Assembly: GCA_903873395.1 (NCBI GenBank)
Contig: CAIQOJ010000003.1
Location: 49,201 to 113,200 of the forward strand
DNA: 64,000 bases
Direction of reading: 5' to 3'
Origin: an uncultured Acidimicrobiaceae bacterium
GTDB lineage: Bacteria; Actinomycetota; Acidimicrobiia; Acidimicrobiales; RAAP-2
Positions 16,864-26,085 of this stretch are shown one piece after another. The translations under genes and the position numbers were made by a program. Positions within the stretch are counted from its first letter, which is position 1, and each line of letters starts with the position of its first letter. Below the pieces are notes generated by a model. The model searched no databases and was not told the origin of the DNA. It saw only the letters and a program-made list of their open reading frames with translations.

Positions 16864-17966
16864 CCGACGTGCTCGGCATGGCCGTGATCGAAGGCATGCC
16901 TGACGGCCTCCTCGGTCTCGCCACGGCGCTCGTCGGGATTCCCTCGGTGAGCCACGCTGAAGTGCTGTTGGCCGATGCCGTCGAGGACGCCCTACGACGA
17001 TGTCCCTGGCTCGAAGTCGAGCGGGTGGGGGACAACGTCATTGCCCGGACCGATCTCGGCCGGAGCCATCGTGTTGTCCTTGCCGGACATCTAGATACGG
17101 TGCCCGCTGCCGAGGGGAACGACGTGCCGAGGATCGAAGGCACCACGCTCTACGGCGTGGGTGCCGCGGACATGAAGGGTGGGCTCGCCGTCTTCTTGCA
17201 TCTGGCCGCGGGGATCCCTGATCCCGCCGTCGATGTGACATGGGTCTTCTACGTAGGCGAAGAGGTCGCACAAGAGCACAATGGCCTTCGCCACCTCTGG
17301 AGGGATCGTCCCGACTTGCTCGTCGGCGATGCAGCCATCCTTGGCGAGCCCACGGGGGGCCATGTCGAGGCCGGTTGCCAGGGGGCGCTCCGGATCCGCC
17401 TTTCGCTGGTTGGTAGTCGGGCACACACCGCCCGACCTCATGTGGGCCGCAACGCCATTCATCGACTGGCACCTCTGCTCGCCGCGGTGGCCTCGTTCGA
17501 GGTGCGACGCCCGGTGTTGGATGGATGCGAATACGCGGAACAGCTCCAGGTGGTGTCTGTTGAAGGCGGCGTGGCCGGCAATGTGGTGCCGGATCATGCC
17601 GCCATCGTGCTCAATCATCGGTTTGCTCCCGATCGCAGCGCCAAAGAAGCCGAGGCTGCAGTCCGTGACCTCCTGGACCCATGGATCGAGGCAGACGATC
17701 GGTGGGAGCTGATCGAAGCCGCCACAGCGGCACCCCCATCACTTGACCATCCGCTCCTGTCTGGACTGGTGGATGCGTCGGGTGAGGCACCCCGAGCCAA
17801 GGTGGGTTGGACCGATGTTGCCTCGTTCTGGGAGCACGGAATCCCGGCGGCAAACTTTGGGCCCGGCGATCCTCTGTGTGCCCACACCCCGGGCGAGCAT
17901 GTCGATGCCAGTCAACTCACCCGGGTCGCTGACGTGCTCTCCGGGCTTCTTCAGGGCGCACACTGA
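16860..17966 (+). CDS. dapE: Succinyl-diaminopimelate desuccinylase DapE
   Basis: DapE is a dizinc M20 amidohydrolase that releases LL-DAP. Zinc and catalytic residues are visible in LAGHLDTVPA (His, Asp), GAADMKGGLA (bridging Asp), YVGEEVAQE (general-base Glu) and LGEPTGG; a dimerisation domain follows with GSRAHTARPH. GTG 16860 overlaps the dapD stop, giving 368 aa of normal length. dapD-dapE are certainly coupled. Confidence 0.95.
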   Translation: MTDVLGMAVIEGMPDGLLGLATALVGIPSVSHAEVLLADAVEDALRRCPWLEVERVGDNVIARTDLGRSHRVVLAGHLDTVPAAEGNDVPRIEGTTLYGVGAADMKGGLAVFLHLAAGIPDPAVDVTWVFYVGEEVAQEHNGLRHLWRDRPDLLVGDAAILGEPTGGHVEAGCQGALRIRLSLVGSRAHTARPHVGRNAIHRLAPLLAAVASFEVRRPVLDGCEYAEQLQVVSVEGGVAGNVVPDHAAIVLNHRFAPDRSAKEAEAAVRDLLDPWIEADDRWELIEAATAAPPSLDHPLLSGLVDASGEAPRAKVGWTDVASFWEHGIPAANFGPGDPLCAHTPGEHVDASQLTRVADVLSGLLQGAH

Positions 17967-18026
17967 GGTCGCCTTGTGACGCGGTGCATGGTCGGTGGAC
18001 CCTGCATGGTCACCAGGTGATGCGAC

Positions 18027-18032
18027 TACGGT
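18027..18032 (+). promoter_or_regulatory. -10 box TACGGT for leaderless aldo/keto reductase mRNA
   Basis: TACGGT, 7-nt spacer, ATG 18040. It favours this ATG over an upstream in-frame start at 17995. Confidence 0.55.
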
Positions 18033-18039
18033 CGATTCC

Positions 18040-19038
18040 ATGATCACTACACGCATGCTCGGAACTTCTGGTCTCGCCGTGTCCTCCCAAGGGCTTGGCT
18101 GTATGGGGATGAGCGAGTTCTACGGCATCGGCGATGAAGGCGAGTCGATCGCCACGATCCACCGGGCGCTCGATCTGGGGATCAATTTCCTCGACACAGC
18201 CGACATGTATGGGCCTCACACCAACGAAGAGTTGGTGGGTCGAGCCATCGCATCCCGACGCGACGACGTGGTGTTGGCGACCAAGTTCGGTGTGGTGCGT
18301 ACAGCTGATCCCGCCAATCGGGCAATCCGGGGTGATGCCACCTATGTCCGCCAGGCATGCGAAGACTCGTTGCGCCGGTTGGGTGTCGAGCACATCGACC
18401 TCTACTACCAACATCGCAGTGATCCGACCGTCCCCATCGAGGAGACCGTCGGGGCTATGGCTGAACTCGTAGCCGAAGGAAAGGTTCGCCACCTCGGTCT
18501 TTCCGAGGCAGCGCCGGACACGCTGCGGCGGGCGGTAGCCACTCATCCCATTGCTGCGCTCCAGACCGAATGGTCACTGTGGAGTCGCGACCTAGAGGTC
18601 GACGTTGTGCCGACGGCCCGTGCCCTGGGTGTCGGCATCGTCGCTTACAGCCCTCTCGGTCGGGGATTCCTCACGGGTGGATTGACGTCACCGGACGACT
18701 TCGGCGCTGGTGACTTCCGGAAGTTCCTCCCTCGCTTCAGCGGAGACAACCTCGAGCACAACTTGGCACTGATGGAGCAGGTGCGCACGATGGCAGACGG
18801 GAGAGGATGCACTCCGGCGCAGTTGGCGTTGGCTTGGGTGCTGTCTCGCGGGGATGACGTCGTTCCCATTCCGGGGACCAAGCGGGTCACACGCCTCGAA
18901 GAGAACGCCAGCGCCTCCGATGTTGTCTTGACCGAAGGTGACCTCGATGTGCTGGATGCCGCCTTCCCGCCAGGAGCAGCAGCCGGAGACAGGTATCCAG
19001 ATATGGCCGCCATCGAGGCGGCAACGCCGCAGGCCTGA
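18040..19038 (+). CDS. Aldo/keto reductase
   Basis: A TIM-barrel NADPH-dependent oxidoreductase of 332 aa. It begins [21 protein letters not shown], the usual start of the AKR11/13-like group, and carries the catalytic tetrad in [10 protein letters not shown] (Asp, Tyr), VLATKFG (Lys) and the His of [21 protein letters not shown] binds the NADP phosphate. Substrate unknown. It stands alone and converges on lexA; the 118-bp spacer holds a short direct repeat of GAACAGATCGG (19066 and 19081). Confidence 0.92.
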   Translation: MITTRMLGTSGLAVSSQGLGCMGMSEFYGIGDEGESIATIHRALDLGINFLDTADMYGPHTNEELVGRAIASRRDDVVLATKFGVVRTADPANRAIRGDATYVRQACEDSLRRLGVEHIDLYYQHRSDPTVPIEETVGAMAELVAEGKVRHLGLSEAAPDTLRRAVATHPIAALQTEWSLWSRDLEVDVVPTARALGVGIVAYSPLGRGFLTGGLTSPDDFGAGDFRKFLPRFSGDNLEHNLALMEQVRTMADGRGCTPAQLALAWVLSRGDDVVPIPGTKRVTRLEENASASDVVLTEGDLDVLDAAFPPGAAAGDRYPDMAAIEAATPQA

Positions 19039-19156
19039 CAGCAGCCAGTTGGGCCGACCGGTGCCGAACAGATCGGTGATGAACAGATCGGGCCAGGACG
19101 ATCCCTACCCGATGGATCACCACCCCACGGATGGTGCTTGTCGGTCCGCCTGACGG

Positions 19157-19786
19157 TCAGAGGCGTCGCATCACGGTGACGACCTTGCCGAAGATGGTGA
19201 CCTCGTCAGGCTCGAATACCATCGGCACAAGCCTCGGATTGGCTGGAGTGAGGACCACCTTGCCGTCATTGGTGCCGAAGGTCTTCACTGTCGCCTCGTC
19301 ACCGGGGATCCCTGCGATCACGATGTCACCCTGTTCGGCGTCCGACTGCTGGCGGACCACTACGTAGTCGCCTTCGACGATCCCCGCGTCAATCATCGAG
19401 TCACCTCGTACCCGGAGCATGAAGAGTGATCCCGTGCCGGTGAAGTCTTCGGGCAGGGGATAGAGCTCTTCGATGTTCTCCTGCGCCAACACGCCGGTGC
19501 CGGCTGCGACATCACCGACCAGCGGGACATGGCGAATCGGCCGGGCATCGGCGATCACCTTCGATGAAGGGTCGTAACAGACTTCGATGGCCCGTGGTTT
19601 CGTTGGGTCCCGTCGCAAGTAGCCCTCTCGCTGTAGGACGGCAAGGTGGGCGTGCACGGTTGAGGACGAGGTGAGGCCGACGGCCACTCCGATCTCACGG
19701 ACGGATGGGGGATAGCCCCGCCCCCGTACGGATTCGGAGATGCAGTCGAGGATCTCCTTGCGCTTCGGGCTGAGCACCTGGGCCAT
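19157..19786 (-). CDS. lexA: SOS repressor LexA
   Basis: LexA represses SOS genes until RecA-ssDNA triggers self-cleavage. The 209-residue protein has an N-terminal winged helix (PPSVREIGVAVGLTSSSTVH), the Ala95-Gly96 cleavage site in VAAGTG, and the Ser130/Lys168 dyad in RGDSMIDAG and EATVKTFG. A GAGGAGA ribosome site lies 7 nt before the ATG. Four LexA boxes lie 127-245 bp upstream in the spacer shared with the divergent LysM gene. The order lexA / LysM gene / nrdR matches mycobacteria and corynebacteria. Confidence 0.97.
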   Translation of the reverse strand: MAQVLSPKRKEILDCISESVRGRGYPPSVREIGVAVGLTSSSTVHAHLAVLQREGYLRRDPTKPRAIEVCYDPSSKVIADARPIRHVPLVGDVAAGTGVLAQENIEELYPLPEDFTGTGSLFMLRVRGDSMIDAGIVEGDYVVVRQQSDAEQGDIVIAGIPGDEATVKTFGTNDGKVVLTPANPRLVPMVFEPDEVTIFGKVVTVMRRL

Positions 19787-19912
19787 AACTCTGTCTCCTC
19801 GGTATTCGATTCGGTGGATGTCGGGGTGGTCGGACTGTGTCGATCGGGTGAGGAACTCAAGTACCGCAGACCCGAGTGGTGGAGGGAATTGGGCTCTGTC
19901 ACATCCTCATGC

Positions 19913-20031
19913 GAACGTCTGTTTGCATGAACGTAGCCCCCAGGACCTCGATAAGCAAACATCTGTTCGGATTTAGCGTTGACAACGAACAGGTGTTCGT
20001 GATGGTATGTCTCCAGAACGAACGCCTGTTC
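19913..20031. promoter_or_regulatory. Array of four LexA (SOS) boxes between lexA and the LysM gene
   Basis: Four GAAC-N4-GTTC-type sites occur: 19913-19924 (GAACGTCTGTTT), 19957-19968 (AAACATCTGTTC), 19987-19998 (GAACAGGTGTTC) and 20020-20031 (GAACGCCTGTTC). The last two are perfect half-site pairs and the first two have one mismatch each. TTGACA at 19979-19984 directly precedes the third box and may be the -35 of the rightward promoter, with a TG-extended -10 candidate near 20003-20011. LexA bound there would block the promoter. Confidence 0.85.
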
Positions 20032-20109
20032 GTATCCGAAGACGTCCTCAACGAGGCGCCGGAAGGCTGCGGACAGCACCGTTCACGCACGACACAGGAG
20101 GCAGTACCG

Positions 20110-20562
20110 ATGACAGCGCTTCTCACAGCAGCCCATCCAGAGCACATTGAAGAGGTCGAGCCCCCTCGCCCCGAGTTGAGGCTTGTCCATGGCGGACGCC
20201 GCCGACATGCGGGGGACCGCAGGCCAGCCGAGGCCGCAGGGCTCGCACCGGCTCCTCGTGTTGCTCCTCGTCGAGTGTCACCCGAGGTGCGCCGCCGCCG
20301 GACGCTCTTGGCCCTCTTGGGCCTTGGCCTCGTGATGCTCGCTCTTCCGCTAGGTGGATCCGGTGGCACCTCCCACGTCACCGGATCTGCCTCGGCGGCC
20401 ACCGCAGCTGGTGGCAGCTACACGGTGCGACCCGGGGACAGCCTGTGGTCGATCGCCGAGCGCCTGGATCCCTCGGGTGACCCCCGTCCTATTGTCAACA
20501 AGCTGGCTGCGGAACTCGGCACCTACCAGGTTGTTCCAGGCGAGCAGTTGACGCTTCCCTGA
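20110..20562 (+). CDS. LysM-domain membrane protein, probable SOS-induced division inhibitor (YneA/ChiZ/DivS-like position)
   Basis: The 150-residue protein has a basic N-terminal region, one hydrophobic segment (ALLGLGLVMLALPLGG), and a C-terminal LysM domain (YTVRPGDSLWSIAERL to VVPGEQLTL) predicted to bind peptidoglycan outside the cell. ATG 20110 is fixed by an AGGAGG site 8 nt upstream. Genes in this place next to lexA (yneA in Bacillus, chiZ in Mycobacterium, divS in Corynebacterium) delay division during DNA damage, and four LexA boxes precede this one. There is no catalytic domain, so a hydrolase role is not supported. The inhibitor role is inferred from context. Confidence 0.85.
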   Translation: MTALLTAAHPEHIEEVEPPRPELRLVHGGRRRHAGDRRPAEAAGLAPAPRVAPRRVSPEVRRRRTLLALLGLGLVMLALPLGGSGGTSHVTGSASAATAAGGSYTVRPGDSLWSIAERLDPSGDPRPIVNKLAAELGTYQVVPGEQLTLP

Positions 20563-20719
20563 TTGGACGTGATGGCCTTTTCGGGCCGGTAGATGCTGGT
20601 CTCACAGGGCTGCGTGGGCCCATGGTCACATTGATGAGATCTCTTCCTGAGGGAGTTCCAGGTGTCGGTCCTCAGGCGGCTCGTCAGGGGTTGCCACAGG
20701 TGAGGGCTCGGGCGACAAG

Positions 20720-20725
20720 TAGCCT
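20720..20725 (+). promoter_or_regulatory. -10 box TAGCCT for leaderless nrdR mRNA
   Basis: TAGCCT followed by 7 nt and GTG 20733. Hexamer and spacing are identical to those before the dapA leader ORF. Confidence 0.6.
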
Positions 20726-20732
20726 CCACAGC

Positions 20733-21206
20733 GTGCGCTGCCCTTGGTGCCTTGCTGATGATGACCGAGTTGTCGATTCCAGGACAGCCGAAGAGGGCGC
20801 GTCCATTCGTCGTCGGCGGGAGTGCCTTGGCTGTGGACGTCGCTACAACACTTTTGAGCGCATCGACGAGATCCCGTTGATCGTGGTGAAGCGGTCCGGA
20901 CTTCGTCAGCCTTTCGACCTCGCCAAGTTGATCGACGGACTGCGATCGGCCACCAAGAATCGCCCTGTGTCAGATGCGCAGCTTGAGGTCCTGGCTCGGG
21001 AGATCGAGGACGAGCTGCGGTATGAAGGGTGGGAGACCACGTCAGAGCAGGTTGGCCTGGCGGTGCTCGAGCGACTGCGTGTCGTCGACGAAGTCGCGTA
21101 CTTGCGTTTCGCCAGCGTCTACAAGGGCTTCGAGGACGTTGACGACTTTCGGCGTGAAGTTGGCCTGTTGGACAAGACGACCGCTCCGAAGCGACCTGAG
21201 GGCTGA
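20733..21206 (+). CDS. nrdR: Transcriptional repressor NrdR
   Basis: NrdR represses ribonucleotide reductase genes in response to ATP/dATP. The zinc ribbon is complete (C3, C6, C31, C34), followed by an ATP-cone domain (about residues 46-136, starting IVVKRSGLRQPFD). GTG 20733 places the first zinc Cys at residue 3, as in the family, and follows a TAGCCT box; the open frame extends further upstream but only as a shadow. 157 aa. No nrd operon is in the window, so its targets are elsewhere. Confidence 0.95.
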   Translation: MRCPWCLADDDRVVDSRTAEEGASIRRRRECLGCGRRYNTFERIDEIPLIVVKRSGLRQPFDLAKLIDGLRSATKNRPVSDAQLEVLAREIEDELRYEGWETTSEQVGLAVLERLRVVDEVAYLRFASVYKGFEDVDDFRREVGLLDKTTAPKRPEG

Positions 21207-21209
21207 TCG

Positions 21210-21920
21210 GTGGCCGAGATCTTCGCTGATGTTCCCAAGCGAGCGCTGGCTATCTATGCGCATCCCGATGATCCCGATGTTGCCTGTGGTGGAACGCTTG
21301 CTGCTTGGGCGGAGGCTGGGTGTGCCGTGCACAGCGTGATCTGTACCGATGGGGGAAAGGGCACCACCGACCCCAATGCAGCGCCTGACGCATTGATCGA
21401 ATTGCGGGCGAACGAGGCTGCCGCAGCAGCGGGCGTGTTGGGTTTGACTGGACAAGAACTCTTGGGAATCGCCGACGGCGACGTCGCTGACGAGGCGTGG
21501 TTCCGAGCCCTTTTGGTGGGAATTGTTCGGAGGCTGCGCCCCGAGGTGGTCTTCTGTCCGGACCCGACGTCGGTGTTCTTCGGGCAGGACTATTTCAATC
21601 ATCGCGATCATCGAGTCGTGGGGATGGCTGCGCTGGATGCCGTCGCTCCGGCGGCCGCTATGCCGCTGTATTTTCCCGAGGCTGGACCACCGCATCAGGT
21701 GGAGACGGTTCTCTTGAGCGGCACGTTGGAGCCCGATGTTTGGGTGGACATCACGAAAACCGTCGACCAAAAGGGCGAGGCCGTTGGCTGTCATGGCAGT
21801 CAGTTCCCCGATGGGCAGGAATGGGCGGCCCAAGCAGTGCGATTGGCCGCTGAGGATGCTGGCCGTCAAGCTGGAGTTGCCCACGCTGAGGGGTTCCGGC
21901 GAATCCGCCTAGGCGGTTGA
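21210..21920 (+). CDS. PIG-L (LmbE-like) family deacetylase
   Basis: A zinc-dependent N-acetylglucosaminyl-type deacetylase of 236 aa. The metal-binding AHPDDPD motif is near the start (residues 15-21) and the second site NHRDHRVVG lies near residue 133. Family members act on thiol-cofactor precursors (MshB, BshB), GPI or antibiotic sugars; the sequence does not tell which. The GTG start lies 4 nt after nrdR and the gene ends 2 nt before dinB, so it is probably cotranscribed with both. Confidence 0.88.
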   Translation: MAEIFADVPKRALAIYAHPDDPDVACGGTLAAWAEAGCAVHSVICTDGGKGTTDPNAAPDALIELRANEAAAAAGVLGLTGQELLGIADGDVADEAWFRALLVGIVRRLRPEVVFCPDPTSVFFGQDYFNHRDHRVVGMAALDAVAPAAAMPLYFPEAGPPHQVETVLLSGTLEPDVWVDITKTVDQKGEAVGCHGSQFPDGQEWAAQAVRLAAEDAGRQAGVAHAEGFRRIRLGG

Positions 21921-21922
21921 CC

Positions 21923-23356
21923 ATGCGTCGCGGAGGAGGTTCGCCGAGTTCCTCTCGGGTGATCCTTCACGTGGACATGGACGCCTTCTTTGCTTCGGTC
22001 GAGGTACTCGATGATCCCGGATTGTCAGGGCGTCCGGTCATCGTTGGAGGCAGCGGGGGCCGCGGGGTGGTGGCCGCATGCACTTACGAGGCCAGGCAGT
22101 TCGGAATTCATTCGGCGATGCCGTCTTCGGTTGCCCGACGTCGCTGTCCCGACGCAGTCTTCGTCGCTGGCCGCTATCACCGCTACGAGGAGGAGAGCCG
22201 ACGGCTTCACGCGGTCTTGACGGCGTTCACCCCTCTCGTCGAGGGGATTGCCCTTGACGAGGCATTCTTGGATGTCAGCGGGACAGTCCACCTGTTCGGC
22301 GACGGCTCAGCCATAGGCCGAGCCATCCGAGACCAGGTTCAGCGTGAACTCGGTCTGGCGTGTTCGGTGGGCATAGGTCGCTCCAAACTCATTGCCAAGT
22401 TGGCATCGAAGGCCGCAAAGCCGGTGGCGACTCGAACGGCGATCACCCCCGGGCCCGGAGTCGTCGCCATCAGCCACGAGGAGGAACTGGCGTTCTTGCA
22501 TCCACTTCCGATCCGTGCCCTCTGGGGAATTGGACCTGCCACGGAGAAACGACTCAACGCCATTGGTGTGACCACAGTGGGCGAGCTGGCTGCGTTCCCT
22601 TCGGATGTGATCGAGAGGTTCCTCGGCGTAGCTGCGGGTAGGCACCTGTCGGCGTTGGCTCGAGGGGTCGACGATCGACCGGTGGTTCCCGAGCACGAGG
22701 CGAAATCGATAGGTCACGAGGAGACCTTTGCCACTGACCTCTGGTCGCACGATCACCTCCATCAACGTCTCCAGCGGATGGTCGATGCATCAGGTGCGGC
22801 CTTGCGGTCTGCTGACCGGATGGCTCGCACGATCACGGTGAAGCTGCGATTCGCCGACTTTCATCAAATCACTCGATCCCACACGCTCGATGGCCCCGTC
22901 GATGCCACTCCAGCCATTGCCGTGGTGGCGGCTGCGCTGCTCGACGGTGTGGAGCGCACCCAGGGCGTGCGGCTGCTTGGTGTGAGCCTGTCCGGCCTCG
23001 TTGCCACAGGTGGTGCCACCCAACTGCGGCTCAACCTGTCCGAATCGTCTGATGGGCAAGGGGTTGGTGCCACAGAGGTCGGTGATGTGACACAGGCCAA
23101 TGGGGATCGTGAAGGGTCGGAACGCCGCGCCTCCGCGCTTCCCGTGGCCGCCGAAGCCGCACGCTTGCAGACCTCGTGGGAATCGGTGACTTCCTCGATG
23201 GACGCCATACGTCATCGCTATGGCGGGGGAGCTGTCGGTCCTGCTTCCCTCGTGACTCCCGACGGGATCAAGGTGCGTCGGAAGGGTGATGCCCAATGGG
23301 GCCCGAGCACGTCGGCCGATCCGGAGGAAGACGGGCGTGCGGCACCCCAATCCTGA
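21923..23356 (+). CDS. dinB: DNA polymerase IV (Y family)
   Basis: Error-prone translesion polymerase. Catalytic carboxylates lie in HVDMDAFFASVE and ALDEAFLDVSG; the steric-gate region (FFASVE) and helix-hairpin-helix (LWGIGPATEKRLNAIGV) are clear, then the little-finger domain. A C-terminal tail of roughly 100 residues has no recognisable domain; no QLxLF-like clamp motif was identified with confidence. ATG 21923 is used; TTG 21917 overlaps the upstream stop. 477 aa. No LexA box lies directly upstream, but the gene may be read from the nrdR transcript near the SOS array. Confidence 0.94.
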   Translation: MRRGGGSPSSSRVILHVDMDAFFASVEVLDDPGLSGRPVIVGGSGGRGVVAACTYEARQFGIHSAMPSSVARRRCPDAVFVAGRYHRYEEESRRLHAVLTAFTPLVEGIALDEAFLDVSGTVHLFGDGSAIGRAIRDQVQRELGLACSVGIGRSKLIAKLASKAAKPVATRTAITPGPGVVAISHEEELAFLHPLPIRALWGIGPATEKRLNAIGVTTVGELAAFPSDVIERFLGVAAGRHLSALARGVDDRPVVPEHEAKSIGHEETFATDLWSHDHLHQRLQRMVDASGAALRSADRMARTITVKLRFADFHQITRSHTLDGPVDATPAIAVVAAALLDGVERTQGVRLLGVSLSGLVATGGATQLRLNLSESSDGQGVGATEVGDVTQANGDREGSERRASALPVAAEAARLQTSWESVTSSMDAIRHRYGGGAVGPASLVTPDGIKVRRKGDAQWGPSTSADPEEDGRAAPQS

Positions 23357-23618
23357 GGAGCCATCCACACGGGGACCAGGAGTGGAGCGAACATTTCGTC
23401 ATGAAGAGATGGCCAGTCGACCAGCAGGTTCTGCTGCAAGTGAAGCCCTGAATCGGTTGTGGTCGAATCAGCCGGTCTCGCGGTAGAGTGCGTCTAGAAA
23501 GCAAGTCAAGAGGCATGCACCTAATGTTCATCTCGGCGCCATGCACTGCATGGTTCCGTGCGCGAGGATGGTCCGGTGGGATTCGACCGATCTGAAGACT
23601 GGTGGAGGGGTAGGTACG

Positions 23619-23993
23619 GTGCCGCTCTCTGAGCACGAACAGCGAATCCTCCACGAGTTGGAGCAGTCGCTCTATCAGCAGGATCCCGATTTCGCCGAGC
23701 GGGTTCGCTCGGAGACGGTCTACCGGCATGCCGGTAGGTACTGCGTGTGGTCGGCACTCGTGTTTGTTGCAGCCCTCGTGTTCATGTTCTTCACCTTCGC
23801 CTCGAGCCTTGCCCTCGGTTTCGTCGGCGTGGTGGTCATGTTCTTGTCGGGTGTGGTCTTCGCCAACAATGCCCGACGCATGGGCAAAGCGGGGATCGAT
23901 GACATCTCTCGGTCCTTTCACTCTCGGGCAACGGCAAATCCGGCCCACGATCGGCGTGATTGGATCCGTGGTCGTTTCAACCGAGAGGATTGA
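23619..23993 (+). CDS. DUF3040 domain membrane protein
   Basis: A 124-residue protein starting MPLSEHEQRILHELEQSL, the family hallmark, with two transmembrane helices around residues 45-85 and a basic C-terminus. DUF3040 proteins are actinobacterial, of unknown function, and often lie near dinB and the dcw cluster, as here. GTG 23619 is set by that signature and a GGAGGGG site upstream. The preceding 262 bp holds no convincing gene. Confidence 0.9.
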   Translation: MPLSEHEQRILHELEQSLYQQDPDFAERVRSETVYRHAGRYCVWSALVFVAALVFMFFTFASSLALGFVGVVVMFLSGVVFANNARRMGKAGIDDISRSFHSRATANPAHDRRDWIRGRFNRED

Positions 23994-24134
23994 GACGAGC
24001 CAGAGGTGCAGCTCGCCCAACGGTTGCAACTCGCCAGAGAGTTGCGGTTCGGCTGGATGTCACTGATGTCCATCGGCGGCCGTGCTGCATGGACGGATGA
24101 GCCCTGACTCCCTGCGGTGTCCAAAGGTGGTCTC

Positions 24135-25172
24135 GTGTCCGATGACCTGATGTACGACGGGTGGGTTCTCGCCGTCGATGTCGGCGGAACAAAAATGGAA
24201 GTCGCCCTCGTCGGACCTGACGGCACCTTGAGCGGACGTCGCCGGGTGGACACTCCGGCATCATTGGATGCCGAGGCCGTCTTCGCTCCTCTGGCTGCTG
24301 CGGTAACCATGGTGATGGACGAGTCAGTCGGTGGTGTCGTGGCGATGCCCGACATGGGCGGTGTGGGTTGCGGTGGGCCAATGGCCGCGGGCGGCGCGCA
24401 CGTCTCGCCACTCAACATCCCGGCGTGGCGAGAGTTTCCACTTGGAGAGCGACTGGCCGATCTGACCGGGTTGCCGATGGCGGTCGACAATGACGCCAAG
24501 GCCCTTGCCCTGGGAGAGGGTTGGGTGGGCGGGGCTCAGGGATCGAGGGACTATCTGGCCATGGTGGTCTCCACCGGGGTGGGCGGAGGTGTGGTGTTGG
24601 ATGGTCGACTGCTCGACGGATCAGGTGGGAATGCAGGTCATATCGGTCACGTCGTCGTCGAGCCCGACGGGCGCCCTTGTGCATGCGGCGGGCGGGGATG
24701 CCTCGAGGCAGAAGCATCGGGCCCGGCGATAGCCGCCATTACCGGTCGGCCGGCGGCCGAAGCAGACGAGGCGATGCGGCGCCGGTGCGGCACGCTGGTC
24801 GGGCGGGCTGTGGCGTCAGTAGCCAGCTTGCTCGATCTGCAACTTGCGCTCGTGGCCGGATCGGTGGCACTCGGCTTTGGCGAACCGTTCTTTCGGGCCG
24901 CCCAAGATGAAGTGTCCCTTAGGTGCGGGCTCGAGTTCGCCCGTCCTACCCGCATCGTCCCAGCCGGGCTCGGGGATGCAGGCCCTCTGGTTGGTGCTGC
25001 CGCAGTGGCCCGTATGCGCCTCGCAACTGAGCAAACCACGGGTTCGGATGCACTTCCGTCACCTGCACCGTCGGGTGTGAGTACCGTGGCCCGGGTGGGA
25101 GCACCTGTGCGTGGCGTGACCGAGTCCGTCTCGACGGATCGAGAGCGTTCCTCGTCGGCGGGGTCCCGGTGA
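24135..25172 (+). CDS. ROK-family sugar kinase (glucokinase-like)
   Basis: ATP-dependent sugar phosphorylation is the family role. The first phosphate loop VLAVDVGGTKMEVALV, the sugar-binding VDNDAKALALGE, GHVVVEPDG and the zinc motif CACGGRGCLE are present. A low-complexity tail follows the catalytic domain. The N-terminus lacks the helix-turn-helix of ROK repressors, so a kinase is favoured. Two GTG starts are possible (24117, 24135); the second has an AAAGGTGG sequence upstream and gives 345 aa. It could be glucokinase or another hexokinase. Confidence 0.88.
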   Translation: MSDDLMYDGWVLAVDVGGTKMEVALVGPDGTLSGRRRVDTPASLDAEAVFAPLAAAVTMVMDESVGGVVAMPDMGGVGCGGPMAAGGAHVSPLNIPAWREFPLGERLADLTGLPMAVDNDAKALALGEGWVGGAQGSRDYLAMVVSTGVGGGVVLDGRLLDGSGGNAGHIGHVVVEPDGRPCACGGRGCLEAEASGPAIAAITGRPAAEADEAMRRRCGTLVGRAVASVASLLDLQLALVAGSVALGFGEPFFRAAQDEVSLRCGLEFARPTRIVPAGLGDAGPLVGAAAVARMRLATEQTTGSDALPSPAPSGVSTVARVGAPVRGVTESVSTDRERSSSAGSR

Positions 25173-25468
25173 CCGGCCCCAAGTCGCCACGTCTGGCGGG
25201 TGGCCTGGTCGGTCTGGCCCTGGCCGTACTGGTGCGACCACACCTGTGGCGCACTGCCGCCGGGTTGGGGGTGCGCATGGCGCCACGGGGATGGTGGCGG
25301 ACCCCGCCACGGCTTCCACTGCCCGATGGCCACTTGTGGGAGTTCCGCATGGTGACTGCCTACGGCGACCCTGAGGCACCGCCCAGCGTGTCCGACTTCC
25401 TCACCTTCCTCGAATGGTGCCGGACGACGCAGCCGCTACTAGGTCGAGCTTCGGGCACCAAGGACTGA
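25169..25468 (+). CDS. Small hypothetical protein with one N-terminal hydrophobic segment
   Basis: A 99-residue product whose GTG overlaps the ROK kinase stop (GTGA), so it is very likely translated with it. Residues 10-25 are hydrophobic (GGLVGLALAVLV), followed by a basic/aromatic stretch, then an acidic C-terminus. I do not recognise the family. HNH nuclease starts 9 nt later. Confidence 0.65.
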   Translation: MTGPKSPRLAGGLVGLALAVLVRPHLWRTAAGLGVRMAPRGWWRTPPRLPLPDGHLWEFRMVTAYGDPEAPPSVSDFLTFLEWCRTTQPLLGRASGTKD

Positions 25469-25477
25469 TCCGGACAG

Positions 25478-26035
25478 ATGGGGCAGCCGGTGGGGCAGGG
25501 TAGCGCAGGGCCGACAAGTCGCACTCTGGTGCTCAACGCCTCATTCGAACCGCTCGGGATCGTGCCTTCCCGGCGTGCCCTCCTGCTTGTTCTGACCGAC
25601 AAGGCCGAGGTGATCCACGCCACCGATCGGGTTTTTCGAGCTGAGCGCGTAGAGATTCCCGAACCTTCGATCGTGCGCCTGGCCCGATATGTTCGTGTGC
25701 CACACGCCGCGACGGTTGCCGTCAATCGCCGTACGGTGTTCGCTCGCGATGGCGGTCGCTGCCAGTACTGCGACCAGGCGGCCGAGAACTTGGACCACGT
25801 CGTCCCAAGGTCCAAAGGAGGGCCTCACACCTGGGAGAACGTCGTAGCCGCGTGCCGTCGGTGTAACTCTCGCAAGGAAGACAGGCTTCCCCACGACGCC
25901 GGGATGGCGCTTCGACGCCCGCCTGTGGCCCCTCGCCATCGGGTGGAGATCCTTGCCCTGTGCGGTCATGCCCGCCAGGAATGGAGCGAGTTCCTCGGAA
26001 CGAGAGTCGGGACGGGAACCCAACTCTCCGCCTGA
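25478..26035 (+). CDS. HNH endonuclease family protein
   Basis: The 185-residue protein has a central HNH domain: zinc pair CQYC (95-98), NLDHVVPRSKGG with the catalytic His107, WENVVAACRRCNSRK with the second zinc pair. The N-terminal half (TLVLNASFEPLGIV...RALLLVLTDKAEVI) is typical of a conserved actinobacterial HNH family found in housekeeping regions. No methyltransferase or specificity gene is nearby, so a restriction role is not supported; repair or unknown nuclease activity is possible. Confidence 0.88.
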   Translation: MGQPVGQGSAGPTSRTLVLNASFEPLGIVPSRRALLLVLTDKAEVIHATDRVFRAERVEIPEPSIVRLARYVRVPHAATVAVNRRTVFARDGGRCQYCDQAAENLDHVVPRSKGGPHTWENVVAACRRCNSRKEDRLPHDAGMALRRPPVAPRHRVEILALCGHARQEWSEFLGTRVGTGTQLSA

Positions 26036-26085
26036 AGCAGGGCCGATCGGTTCTGATCCGTAGAGGGGAACAGGACTGACAAACT

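Noticed and set aside
23357..23618. Small frames between dinB and the DUF3040 gene
   Set aside because: Short, without ribosome sites or recognisable products.
25478..26035. Restriction-modification locus at the HNH gene
   Set aside because: No methyltransferase or specificity gene nearby; the protein belongs to a housekeeping-region HNH family.
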